Shown here: one piece after another, positions 45,647 through 55,024 of the stretch
Layout: the number at the start of each line of letters is the position of its first letter
How positions within the stretch are numbered: position 1 is the first letter of the stretch
NCBI RefSeq assembly: GCF_037392515.1
Contig: NC_090280.1
Span: 21,288,618 to 21,352,617 of the forward strand
Length of the DNA: 64,000 nucleotides
Reading direction: 5' to 3'
From: Haliotis asinina
Taxonomy: Eukaryota; Mollusca; Gastropoda; Lepetellida; Haliotidae
Position numbers and translations under genes: made by a program
The notes under the pieces: generated by a model
Database searches by the model: none
The model's input: the letters and a program-made list of their open reading frames with translations, nothing else
What the model was told of the DNA's origin: nothing

Positions 45647-45960
45647 TGTTACTAGAGTGTATTTTTCTGTAATTTGTATTGATAGTTATTATGGGTCGCA
45701 TTTCGGGGACGGTGGGGTAGCCTAGTGGTTAAAGCGTTCGCTCGTCACGCCGAAGACCCGGGTTCGATTCCCCACATGGGTACAATGTGTGGTGTCCCCC
45801 GTCGCTGGAATTTTGCTCACAAGCTCACTCACATTTCGTATCATCGGTAATAGTGTTTTAGCGGCACGACTTTAAGGTAGCGCTTTAGAGTTACCTCCCT
45901 TTGGTGACTTTTGACTGTTGGCAAACAAGAGGCCGATCGCGAAGCTTCGATACTGCTGGT
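45647..45960 (+). repeat. LTR-like segment, left copy
   Basis: Starts tgttactagagtgtattttt ctgtaatttgtattgatagt and runs through gagttacctccctttggtga and ggccgatcgcgaag. It is interrupted at about 45703 by a family A SINE. The same sequence occurs inverted at 46990-47299. Confidence 0.65.
45703..45835 (+). repeat. SINE family A inserted in LTR-like segment
   Basis: gacggtggggtagcctagtg, gacccgggttcgattcccca, tacaatgtgtggtgtccccc. Its body is shorter than usual. The left and right LTR flanks (catttcg) match the uninterrupted inverted copy. Confidence 0.88.
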
Positions 45961-45977
45961 TGTTGTGCTGTTGTGTG

Positions 45978-46017
45978 TGCGCACACACACACAGACACAC
46001 ACACACACACACACACA

Positions 46018-46063
<46 letters not shown>
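45978..46063. repeat. (CA)n microsatellite
   Basis: About 42 dinucleotides with two cacaga interruptions. Frames of Cys/Val or His/Thr through it are artefacts. Confidence 0.97.
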
Positions 46064-46066
<3 letters not shown>

Positions 46067-46419
46067 CGCTTGCTGCGTAACATTTAGTAGAGCTGTTTCT
46101 CACTCTCACTGAAAACCAAGACTTTTGTGAGTTGATATCATACTTTTGACTCATTACTTTAGATTGGACTCAGCTGCATTGTACTAGAAATCTCTATTGT
46201 GAATCATTGTAACTTGCTAATCGTTTGCTTAATTATATATTATTGAGTATTTTAAATTTGTCAGTGTTATTTTGCTGGTTCTAAGGGGATTTTTTTCACT
46301 TTTGCTACAAGTTAATTTTGGAGCCAGTAAAATGGTGTTTTAACTTGTATTGTCCCCTGACCCTGAGACAGTCAGTCAGTTGTGCAAATCACATTTGTTG
46401 CAAATTTCTTCACATCTCA

Positions 46420-46870
46420 AACTTGACAATGAAATTTCAGATTTTGAAAATTGTTTTTGGTCACTACCTTGATGAGGGAGTTTTCAAACATGATGTTTTG
46501 CAAATGGTTCAAGAGGAATGTTCAGATCACCCGGAAATAAAGAAACTTGAAATTCATTTACAAATTCAAAGAAAAGAAAACATAAGGACTGAAAAGGATG
46601 GCAACAGAAAAAGAAATATAAAGAGATATGAGGTCCTTTGCAAGCTCTACAGCATTATGAAATGTACCTGGGTACCGGTACTTTGCCCATGGAAGTGTTT
46701 ACTGATCATAATCCCTTGACGTTTCTTCATAAAATGAAGAACAATAATCAAAGACTTATGGGGTGAAGTTTGACCTCGCAAGGGGTCAATCTTGCGATCA
46801 GACACTTTAAAGGCAAAACAATGTTTGTGCTGATGTACTTTCCAGGTTGCTAATATATTATAACTCGATG
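46420..46870 (+). pseudogene. internally deleted Ty3/gypsy remnant (gag to RNase H)
   Basis: A frame with DHPEIKKLEIHLQIQRKE (gag-like charged helix) passes at about 46670 into RNase H sequence in shifted frames: MEVFTDHNPLTFLHKMKNNN, then QGVNLAIRHFKGK and, after a frameshift, ADVLS. Protease and most of reverse transcriptase are absent. Dead element. Confidence 0.7.
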
Positions 46871-46989
46871 ATGCGGCATGTATATACGTGCATTATACCG
46901 TAGTAATTCTGCAAGGTGTTTCTCATATTAGTCATATTATTACATGTCATGGTCTTATGCTAGTTATCTTGCTATGATTGTAACTCGAG

Positions 46990-47299
46990 TGAAAGTCGTA
47001 GTGTGTCAACATAACAACCAGCCAACAATACACAGTCACTGATTCTTGAGCATTCCAGAAGTATTTAACCTTCGCGATCGGTCTTGTGTTTACAAACAGT
47101 CAAAACACACACTCTTATACAGAAGAGTTCCTAAAGGGAGGCAACTCTAAAGTGTCACCTTAAAAGGCGTGCTGAGAAAATGCTATTAACGATGACGCGA
47201 AATGTGACCCATAATAACGATCACTCAAAACTCGAAACATTGTGACCCAATAATAGCTGTCATCAATAACAATACAAATTACAGAAAATACTCGTAACA
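46990..47299 (-). repeat. LTR-like segment, right copy, inverted
   Basis: The reverse complement starts tgttacgagtattttctgta atttgtattg and contains gttattatgggtcacatttc gcgtcatcgttaatag, agagttgcctcccttta and agaccgatcgcgaag. This matches the left copy but in opposite orientation, unlike the direct repeats of a normal LTR element. Confidence 0.65.
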
Positions 47300-47444
47300 C
47301 TCCTCCTAACCTAGTCACAATCAAATCAAAATTTCAAAACCTATACGTTGTTTGCTTTTCTTAAATAATCCACAAACTAGGTTAATACGTTCGTTTGTAC
47401 ATTTCTTTAACCCTTCATAGTTGTGCATGCTTTATTATTTTGAT

Positions 47445-47605
47445 GGGCTGTGGGGTGGCCTAGGGAACGAAGCGCTCACTTGTCAAATCAAGACCCGGGT
47501 TCGATTTCCCTCATGGGTACAGTCTGTGAAGCCAATTTCTGATGTCCCTCGCCGTGACGTTTATTGCTAAAAGCGGCGTAAAACCATACTCACTCACTCA
47601 CTATC
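47445..47605 (+). repeat. SINE family A
   Basis: gggctgtggggtggcctagg, gacccgggttcgatttccct, to gctaaaagcggcgtaaaacc and actcactcactc. Confidence 0.9.
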
Positions 47606-48105
47606 GCCGTGTCCTGCTGTGTATAAACCTAACAAAGAGTATTACAAATCACGATACCTATAGTAAATCATTACACTTCCTCTAGCGTATCAACAACTGT
47701 CGCCAAGATTTGTGCCCGGATTTTAATTTATCTGCGACCCGCACAGTCAACTGAGGACTGTGTTGCTTCGCATTTTTGTAATGAGGGTAATGCACGATAG
47801 CCCTGAGCACGTTTTGATTTTTGTGTTGGCGTTGATAAACAGTATAGTTGACTAAAAAGCAACTGATAGATTTTTCATAGTCCCGCGGCGGATAGGAACC
47901 CCAGCCTTACATTGCCATAGAACAAGTACGGTGTCATTGCCGGTAAGAATGACCGTGATGAAACTCGTCAGTCAGTCTGGAAAGCTGTTTTCGTGTTCTG
48001 TAACTCGATGATATGTAATAATGTCCATACTGTGTAGGTAAACAACAAAGTCAAAATAAAAACACCGTACAATTTGGTCAAAGTTCAAAGTTCTTGTTTG
48101 TTTTG

Positions 48106-48275
48106 TAACGCCGTAGAGATGCATTGCGGTTCCAGGACAGCACCCTTCAAATAGTAGTATGTTCCAGATAAACGTGTGCTTCCTGTAATAAGCAACGATC
48201 AACAAAGTTGGGGTACGATGACATGTGACTGACTAGCCAATCCACATGGCTGCCTCTCAAGACAAGATTGCACGA
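48106..48275 (-). repeat. SINE family B, broken
   Basis: ttgttttgtaacgccgtaga and, after foreign sequence, gatcaacaaagttggggtac, gatgacatgtgactgac, ctctcaagacaag. Confidence 0.5.
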
Positions 48276-48751
48276 AGGCTATTTTCAAAGGTAGACGCTA
48301 GTGGGTTTAATCAAGAGGAACATCATGAGATAATATAACACATATCATATCACTGCATCAAGCGGAGGACTAGGTGTTGGTGATGATGATGATGATGGCG
48401 ACGATGACGTCTAATTCTTACTGCACCTTCAGTCTGAATTCGGGAAAGACAAACAACAGAAAAAACTACGTGTAAAATTATTTATTTTTTGTCTTTCTAT
48501 AACCTTTACGGGATACATAATGGTTAGAAAATAACCCATGTGATTCTAAAAACCTGTAAAACTTGGAATGTCAGCAAACCATACGTTTCATAACACACAT
48601 GTAAATGACAAGAAAGACCACTCAACAATATATATACACCCAGTATCGGGTATCCTGTGTATTATTTATCCAGGTTAGATGTCATGGACCCACTCCCTAA
48701 AACAGCTTCAATTCGGAACCCGGTTCGTAAAACAAGACCCTGAAAGAGTGA

Positions 48752-48985
48752 GTGAGGGAGTTTAATTTTACGCCACACTCGGGTATATGGCGGTGGTCTG
48801 TAAATAATCGAATCTAGACCAGACAACCCATAGAGCTGCAGCATGAATATCGATCAGCACAACTGGGGTACGATGACATGTGTCAACATATTCAGCGATC
48901 CTGACTATTCGGTCCCGTTGGTCGGCTCTTAAGGGACGCATTAGTTACTAAACATCTGTTCTAACCTGTATCTTTACGAGTATTC
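48752..48985 (-). repeat. SINE family B
   Basis: gagggagtttaattttacgc, tatggcggtggtctgtaaat, to ctgttctaacctgtatcttt acgag. Confidence 0.85.
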
Positions 48986-50110
48986 TGGGTGAAAAACCTT
49001 CCAATCAACTCGCTCATTCATAATTACTCGACTCAAATGATATCCCTAAGCCAACTCGGGACGTCTGAGACTTCCTTTACACAAATACTTGCTTTCCTGT
49101 TAACATCGATATCTCGGCGCCCATGAAACAACTCTCAGTTCAATACATCGAGGTATTGCACACAGGAATTCTTGCGGAAAATCCCTCCAATATGAGGCAT
49201 TTTGATTGGGTGTTGATTTGAAGCTCACGAGCGAATGAACTGCTATGTTAATTTGGTGATAGGAGGGAAGGCAATGATCATCTCTTTCCAGCACGACTGA
49301 GTGAGTGAAAGTTTTCGGCAATACCGTAAAGACAGAAATTCATAAATTAAGAATAAATCTTAGAATATTTCACAAAAAGCTGTCATCGAAGGATAGTATA
49401 ACTACAAGAATATCACATATTAATAAAACTAGCTTGAGAAAATAGAAACATAAAGCTATTGACCGACAAACAAAAAAGCGGGCTAGGGATCGCTTGCAAC
49501 AAAAGTGATGTCATTCAAGGACGAAGGAGATTTGACAAATGTCATGAAATATGTTCATATCACATCATAAAGGATTGGAACGGTGGCTCTCTGGGAAATC
49601 ACCGTTTCACGCTCCAAAGATATGCTGGCAAAAGATATGCATATCATATATTCATACAGCACATATCGTCTATCCTTTAAAAGCAGTTAATAGATGCATC
49701 GTGGCTGCTTTGCTGGGGTTTTATGCAAGGCAAACTCGAAACAAGACAACTCCAGCGAAAGCGTGAGGGACCATGGTTTTATGCTGCTTGAAGCAATAAT
49801 TCAACAGAAACGGCAGGTTGAATTCATAAACATGATGGGATCCACGCAGAGGACAACCGTACAGCTTGATCACCCATTGTGGACATCCAATGCCCATTAC
49901 TCTTGCCTCAGTCATGGTCCTGGTCGGTCCTATATCTCCTCAATTACAAATGTCCACTGAATAACGCCTGCTGAGGTAAGCGTGTTACCGTGATTAATAC
50001 GTATACGTCAGAAGAAGAAGCGAACTAGTTCACTAACGGATGCGTTAGGTCATAGATAGTTTTATATTTTCACAAATCATGGTGGACAAACAATCCTCAT
50101 TATTCTCAAC
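48986..50110. other. no gene recognised
   Basis: Contains overlapping frames of 60-90 aa without domains. The stretch 49350-49440 (aagctgtcatcgaaggatag, tagaatatcac..atta) is homologous to 52765-52825, an unnamed dispersed repeat. Confidence 0.45.
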
Positions 50111-50115
50111 AGACG

Positions 50116-51633
50116 TTACATATTAACATATCTCCACCCTGCTCGGAGCTGTTTACTTAGCTGTGCCCTCAGATTTGCATAACTCGGTTCCTGGGCCCTG
50201 TTTCGGTTCTCCTCCGGATCTTTGCCATGGTCGTACAACTCGACACCGTGTAGTTTGTCCCACTCGGGTCTCAGATGAGGCTTGAACCTTGCCCACTCGG
50301 TGTAACGGTATCTGTCGGTCCTAATGCTGTAGCCCATTACGTCCAGCCCGTTCCTGCCGTTCCTGTCGTGAGGAAACTGCGAAAACGCTGCCTTCTTCCA
50401 TCCAGTTATATTCGGATTCTTGAATAAAGGAACGAAACTTTTCCCTTCTGTGCACAATAATATCTGACTGGAATTTTCAGGACACAATTTCATCTTCGGC
50501 AGTCCCGCCAAGTCGACGAGGGTTGGGAAGAGGTCAACGAACTCTACAAGCTGTGATGTCACAATACCGTTATCCGTGAGACCGGGTACTTTGACCATCA
50601 TAGGTGCACGTGCTGCGAGTTCGAACACAGTCTCCTTCTGCCATTCACAGTGTTCACCCAGCTGCCAACCATGGTCGCCCCAGAATGACACGATCGTGTC
50701 ATTAGCGAGTCCAAGGTCCTCAAGTTCCTGCAATACACGTCCCACATTATAGTCTGTGAAACTAACAGAAGTGTAATACGCTCTGCGCATGAGCAGAGTT
50801 AGGTTCTTTGGGAAGGTGTAATTAATTGATCCAACGTCGTGGAGATTAAATGGTATCACGTTCTTGTAGGTGCCCAGTCTGGAGAAGTTATGCCAGGCAA
50901 ACGCCGGCATGTCAACGGGTGAAAAGTAATTATCTGGCAGTTTTAATGAATCCAAGGGATAATATTTCTCAAATCTTACTGGATAGTTCCATGGCGTATG
51001 GGGCTTATGGAAGCCGACGGCGACGAAAAAAGGCTGCTCACCGCTCTTAGCTTTAGGTGCCACGTCTTTCAACGTCCTAACTGCAAAGTCAGCGATTTGA
51101 GTGTCTATCAATGGCGTCCGACGTTCTTCCTCTTCCGTCACAGCCTGCCACAACAGGCGGTTGGAGGGATAATCGTCCTTTCCAAGAAAATATGGATCGG
51201 TCCACGAAATAGGATCATTATTCCCCGAGGCACGTTTCCCAGGATGAAATACTTTACCCATACCAACTGTCCGGTATCCATTTTCCTTGAAGTATTGAGG
51301 TATTGTTGTGAAATTACCGCCCACCACGCGCCAGTAGTGTTTGAGATCCCACACACGGGTCGTGTCAGGTCGCCGGCCGGTCAGTACAGAAGTACGACTT
51401 GGGCTACAGATTGCTTGCGATACGTAACTTCTCTGTAGAACCAGACTACTTCGAGCCAGACGGTTCAGATTCGGTGTATACATAACAGGATCGCTCGGGG
51501 AAGGGGCATTGTTTCCTGAATAGGCTCCCAAATTCGGTCGCAGATCGTCCGCTACGAAAAATAACACATTTTTCCTCTTTAACTGTGCCCCACACATAGT
51601 AAACAGAACTGCTGCGAAGATTACGTTAAACAT
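50116..51633 (-). CDS. iduronate-2-sulfatase-like sulfatase, intronless, 505 aa
   Basis: Single uninterrupted frame. Residues 1-16 look like a signal peptide (MFNVIFAAVLFTMCGA). Alkaline-phosphatase-fold sulfatase motifs are all present: metal Asp pair VADDLRP (D29, D30); sulfatase signature CSPSRTSVLTGRRP with C76, the residue converted to formylglycine; GMGKVFHPG (K127); GFHKPHTPW (H209, K210); WGDHGWQLGEH (D320, H321). Motifs such as GRRPDTTRVWDLKHYWR and TIPQYFKENGY are those of iduronate-2-sulfatase rather than arylsulfatase A/B. That enzyme removes the 2-O-sulfate of iduronate in dermatan and heparan sulfate in lysosomes; use on other uronate sulfates is possible. Length is close to the family's roughly 550 aa. 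Vertebrate IDS genes have several introns, so the single exon suggests retroposition or lineage-specific intron loss. Several N-glycosylation sites (NFT, NLT, NDT). Confidence 0.92.
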   Translation of the reverse strand: MFNVIFAAVLFTMCGAQLKRKNVLFFVADDLRPNLGAYSGNNAPSPSDPVMYTPNLNRLARSSLVLQRSYVSQAICSPSRTSVLTGRRPDTTRVWDLKHYWRVVGGNFTTIPQYFKENGYRTVGMGKVFHPGKRASGNNDPISWTDPYFLGKDDYPSNRLLWQAVTEEEERRTPLIDTQIADFAVRTLKDVAPKAKSGEQPFFVAVGFHKPHTPWNYPVRFEKYYPLDSLKLPDNYFSPVDMPAFAWHNFSRLGTYKNVIPFNLHDVGSINYTFPKNLTLLMRRAYYTSVSFTDYNVGRVLQELEDLGLANDTIVSFWGDHGWQLGEHCEWQKETVFELAARAPMMVKVPGLTDNGIVTSQLVEFVDLFPTLVDLAGLPKMKLCPENSSQILLCTEGKSFVPLFKNPNITGWKKAAFSQFPHDRNGRNGLDVMGYSIRTDRYRYTEWARFKPHLRPEWDKLHGVELYDHGKDPEENRNRAQEPSYANLRAQLSKQLRAGWRYVNM

Positions 51634-52400
51634 GGCGAGACTGGGGTTTGTATATGTATTTTCCTGAAGCTAGACGATTCACACACCAGGTTGTTGTGTG
51701 AAGAGTGATCGATGAATACTTACTGATTGCCTAAACTGATTCACTCGACCATATTTACGTCTTTGACTACACTGAGAGCTGATCTTCCCGAACCACTCGC
51801 TACAATCCCGACCCTCTCGCTCATGACCAACTGACAGCACTAAAAATAGACAGTCCACACGCTTCCGGCGGGGACCGTATAATCATCCCTTAGTCCTTTT
51901 ATACCGGGCTATTACTGAAAACATTATGATTGTCGTTGTCGGTCTACAAAATTCTCTAGAATATATTAAGTAGGAGTTCCATTCAAGGCTAGAATGATTC
52001 TAGTTTCTACTTTCAAAAAGTTATATTTATTCGGGGGAAAAATCCAATCTGAAAACGTATTATATATCACCCTGGTTATTTTTTTAAATATCTAGTCTTT
52101 TCCATAGCCTTTTCTGCACATGTCCAAGCCCTATATGAAGCAGGTCTAGATGGTCTCTTTATTGTGACTAACATGACGTTTCGGAGCGTATGCTTGCTCC
52201 ATCATCAAGTGAATAGAAGGCATTATAAAGGGCGTATATTTACATACTTCTACATATAGGTACTCAAAATACAAAGATAACATGTTTAACAACGTTGAAG
52301 ACTGAAAATATAATACAAGCATGAGACCTGTAACGCACATAACAACATGGTAATTGACTTGATGGAATATAACACAAACATGGAGAGGCTGATTAGGGCA
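51634..52400. other. upstream flank of the sulfatase gene, no further gene
   Basis: No confident TATA box. Minus-strand frame 52146-52466 has no domain. AT-rich runs at 51960-52100. Confidence 0.4.
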
Positions 52401-52414
52401 AGCGCTTTCTCGCC

Positions 52415-52925
52415 TTAAAATTTGGAGACGAGAAAGCGATATCGCGAGACGAGAAAGCAATAACACGAGACAGTGAGTGAGTGAGTGAGTGAGTTAGTTT
52501 AGTTTTACGCCGCTTTTAGCAACATTCCAGCAATATCACTGCGGGGGACACCAGAAAATGGGCTTCACACATTGTATCCATGTGGGGAATCGAACCCGGG
52601 TCTTCGGCGTGACGAGCGAACGCTTTAACCACTAGGCTACCCCACCGCCCCAACAAGAGACATGTGAGTGAGTTGATATTTAACGTCACATCGGCAATAT
52701 TTCAGCCATATTTTCAGCCATGACGAGAACATTCAACTATGAAAAGTACCATATGTACATTATAAAACCTGTCAACGAAGGACAGTAAAACAAGTAGAAT
52801 ATCACGATTAGCATTAAAACTAGAGACAAGAAAGCGATATCGCGATACGAGAAAGCGATATCATTGGACGAGAAAGCGATAGAGCAAGCAAGCGAGAAAG
52901 CAATAGAGCGAGAGAGCGAGATATT
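52415..52925. repeat. gacgagaaagcgatat repeats, split by a SINE
   Basis: gagacgagaaagcgatatcg cgagacgagaaagcaa at 52423-52470 and gagacaagaaagcgatatcg cgatacgagaaagcg onward at 52820-52925. The SINE at 52478-52656 and other sequence lie between. Confidence 0.7.
52478..52656 (-). repeat. SINE family A, best full-length copy
   Basis: (gtga)n, gtttagttttacgccgcttt, ccagcaatatcactgcgggg, gggaatcgaacccgggtctt, ttaaccactaggctacccca ccgccc. Flanked by cacgagaca and caagagaca, a probable 9-bp target duplication with one mismatch. Confidence 0.92.
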
Positions 52926-52929
52926 ACCC

Positions 52930-54230
52930 ACAATTCAATCCTGTCTGGGCATGAATGACAGAAAACTGGAGCTCAATCGCCATTCTCAGTAGCATTAAAT
53001 GGTTTTCAGAAATGTTCTTGTTCATGATAGGCATTGTTTGATTTGACGTCTAGAGAAAATCTAAGATAGATGTAGACTTTCCTTTGGAATACTATTTGAA
53101 CGTATACAATATTCATAATCGCGAAATACCGGAAACATTCAATTTGTGACTGAAGGAATTACATATTTTATACCATTGCTGGACTGGAATTGTCTTAACT
53201 ACCTAAGGCTTAATCCTCTCAATGCTGCCGTCGAACCCATTCGACAGGAGTGCAGGATAATGACATCTCCAAATAAAACTTGCAATAATTATTCAACGAG
53301 TCTGATTTACGTGTCATATGAATTATGTATGGAATGTGCTAATTCTCACCTTTTTAAATATGTAATGTTCAATACGTTTATATACCTTAAAACGAAACGC
53401 CCGCGAATTAAAAATGAGATCGCCGAATTTCTCGGCACACAGTCGAAAATAACGGCCATTGTTGACTTCCAGCGCACCACGCCGTGTGGTACCCAGTCTA
53501 ATATTTTCTTCATAACGAAATATTTTTTGATAGTTTAGTCGATATTTTTTGTTCCTTGACGAAGAGAAAGCTCATAAGTTTCCCATTTTCTAAAAAATTA
53601 GTAACTTTCGGCTCAAATAAATATAAACAAAACCAATCTCAATGTTATATCATCGATTGGACGAATAGAAACGATCATGGCAACGGCGGTATACAAACAA
53701 CTCATGTATCGTGATGCCGAAGAAAATGTGCCATCCTTTTGACATATCCAATTATTTTACATGGAATTAATTACACGGTGTGAATAGGTAAATGTTATTG
53801 CCTCTGCACAGAAATTACCAGATTTAGCGATTTTATTTTGATTTGGTTTGATAAACCTTCCAACATTCACAAAGTTGACAGCCGTTGGTGACCCGAAAGG
53901 GCGTGGCCAAACTCGCGGTCTTTCTAAGTGACAAGATACGAAGGATGTTTGAAAATATGCGTTCATAAGCAGAATCTGAACACATATACATTGAAAGAAA
54001 ACGACTCAATACCTATATAATGCAGATGATGAAACGGTATCACAATATTTGTAATTGTACCCACCCTTGATGAAACCGGAAGCACGTACACGGCATGGCA
54101 CTCGTGGAAGTAAAATGTGAACGAGTTGGAAAACGACCATTGATACATTTTCTAAACTGATTCAAATTCCCGTAAGATTCATACTATACACCAAAATTAC
54201 CTTTAAGTCATCCTCAGTCATTTACTGTTA
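52930..54230. other. no gene recognised
   Basis: AT-rich; a 130-aa plus-strand frame (53146-53538) has no recognisable domain or splice context and is not called. Confidence 0.4.
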
Positions 54231-54237
54231 GTTGTGT

Positions 54238-54345
54238 TCAATAGCAGTTGTCATTTGTTGCTTGTGTTGTAGTATTTCTCCTGAAGTTAGCCGTCGATGT
54301 GTTGATCTTTAGTTTAGCAAATCCGAAGTCGATGATTTTCGCGGT
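54238..54345 (-). pseudogene. possible protein-kinase DFG fragment
   Basis: The minus strand reads KIIDFGFAKLK, like kinase subdomain VII, then runs to a stop. No catalytic loop (HRD) or APE motif was found nearby in any frame. A chance match is quite possible. Confidence 0.2.
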
Positions 54346-54499
54346 CTACTTTTTTCAAAGAATGTTCTGACACGGGGAGACATATAAATTGTCAGTGTGT
54401 CGTAACAATAACAGAATGTTCTTCTGTGTATATCGTTACAAGAAGTACAATTTTGATGATTGAAGATGTCATGAAAAAAAATCATTTTTCCTTTTGCAG

Positions 54500-55024
54500 A
54501 AACGAACGAAACCAGAGCTAGTGTGAGAATGTAACGTACATAAAAATTAATTACTGCTTAGAAAACAACTGTCATCGTCTTTGTGAATCAGTATTTATTT
54601 TAGACATTAAAACAGCTAAACATCACATCTTTTGTTCACGAATTTGGAGCAAAATTGAAATTATTTTGTTACTCCAAACAGCAGAGCTTTCGGAGTTAAT
54701 TCTGCCTAGTATAATGCAGGTAATGTTTCAGATCAAATTGTTTGACGTGTGTGCATATTTGTATAAAAAAAATCGTGTCATGTGGCTCAGTCCGTGGTTC
54801 CATACAGCTTTTAGATATTGCACTAGTGCAATCTGAACTGCAAAATGTACCTCATGTTTATGGCCATACTTTTTACCTACTTGCACACTGTCTATGTTCA
54901 TATTTTACTGTTAAAACAGACTTCATCTGGGAAACAGACTGATGATCCAAACTCTTGGAGCAGTGGTTACACTGACAGTGATCGAAAGACAGACTCATTT
55001 TTTTCTTGTGATGAAATTTCATGA
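54500..55024 (+). CDS. possible last two exons of an unidentified gene
   Basis: A strong acceptor (tcatttttccttttgcag) opens a 21-23 nt exon ending at a gtgtgag donor. A second acceptor (actgttaaaacag, 54919) opens 105 nt encoding SSGKQTDDPNSWSSGYTDSD, RKTDSFFSCDEIS and TGA. With the first donor the phases fit (KRTKPEL then TSSGK). The product end is Ser/Asp-rich, like a disordered cytoplasmic tail. AATAAA at 55803 would give a 780-nt AT-rich 3' UTR. No upstream exons recognised, so identity is unknown. Confidence 0.3.

Noticed and set aside
45841-46154. Cys/Val and His/Thr frames
   Set aside because: Translation of a (CA)n microsatellite.
53146-53538. 130-aa plus-strand frame
   Set aside because: No recognisable domain, no splice or promoter context, composition like surrounding AT-rich DNA.
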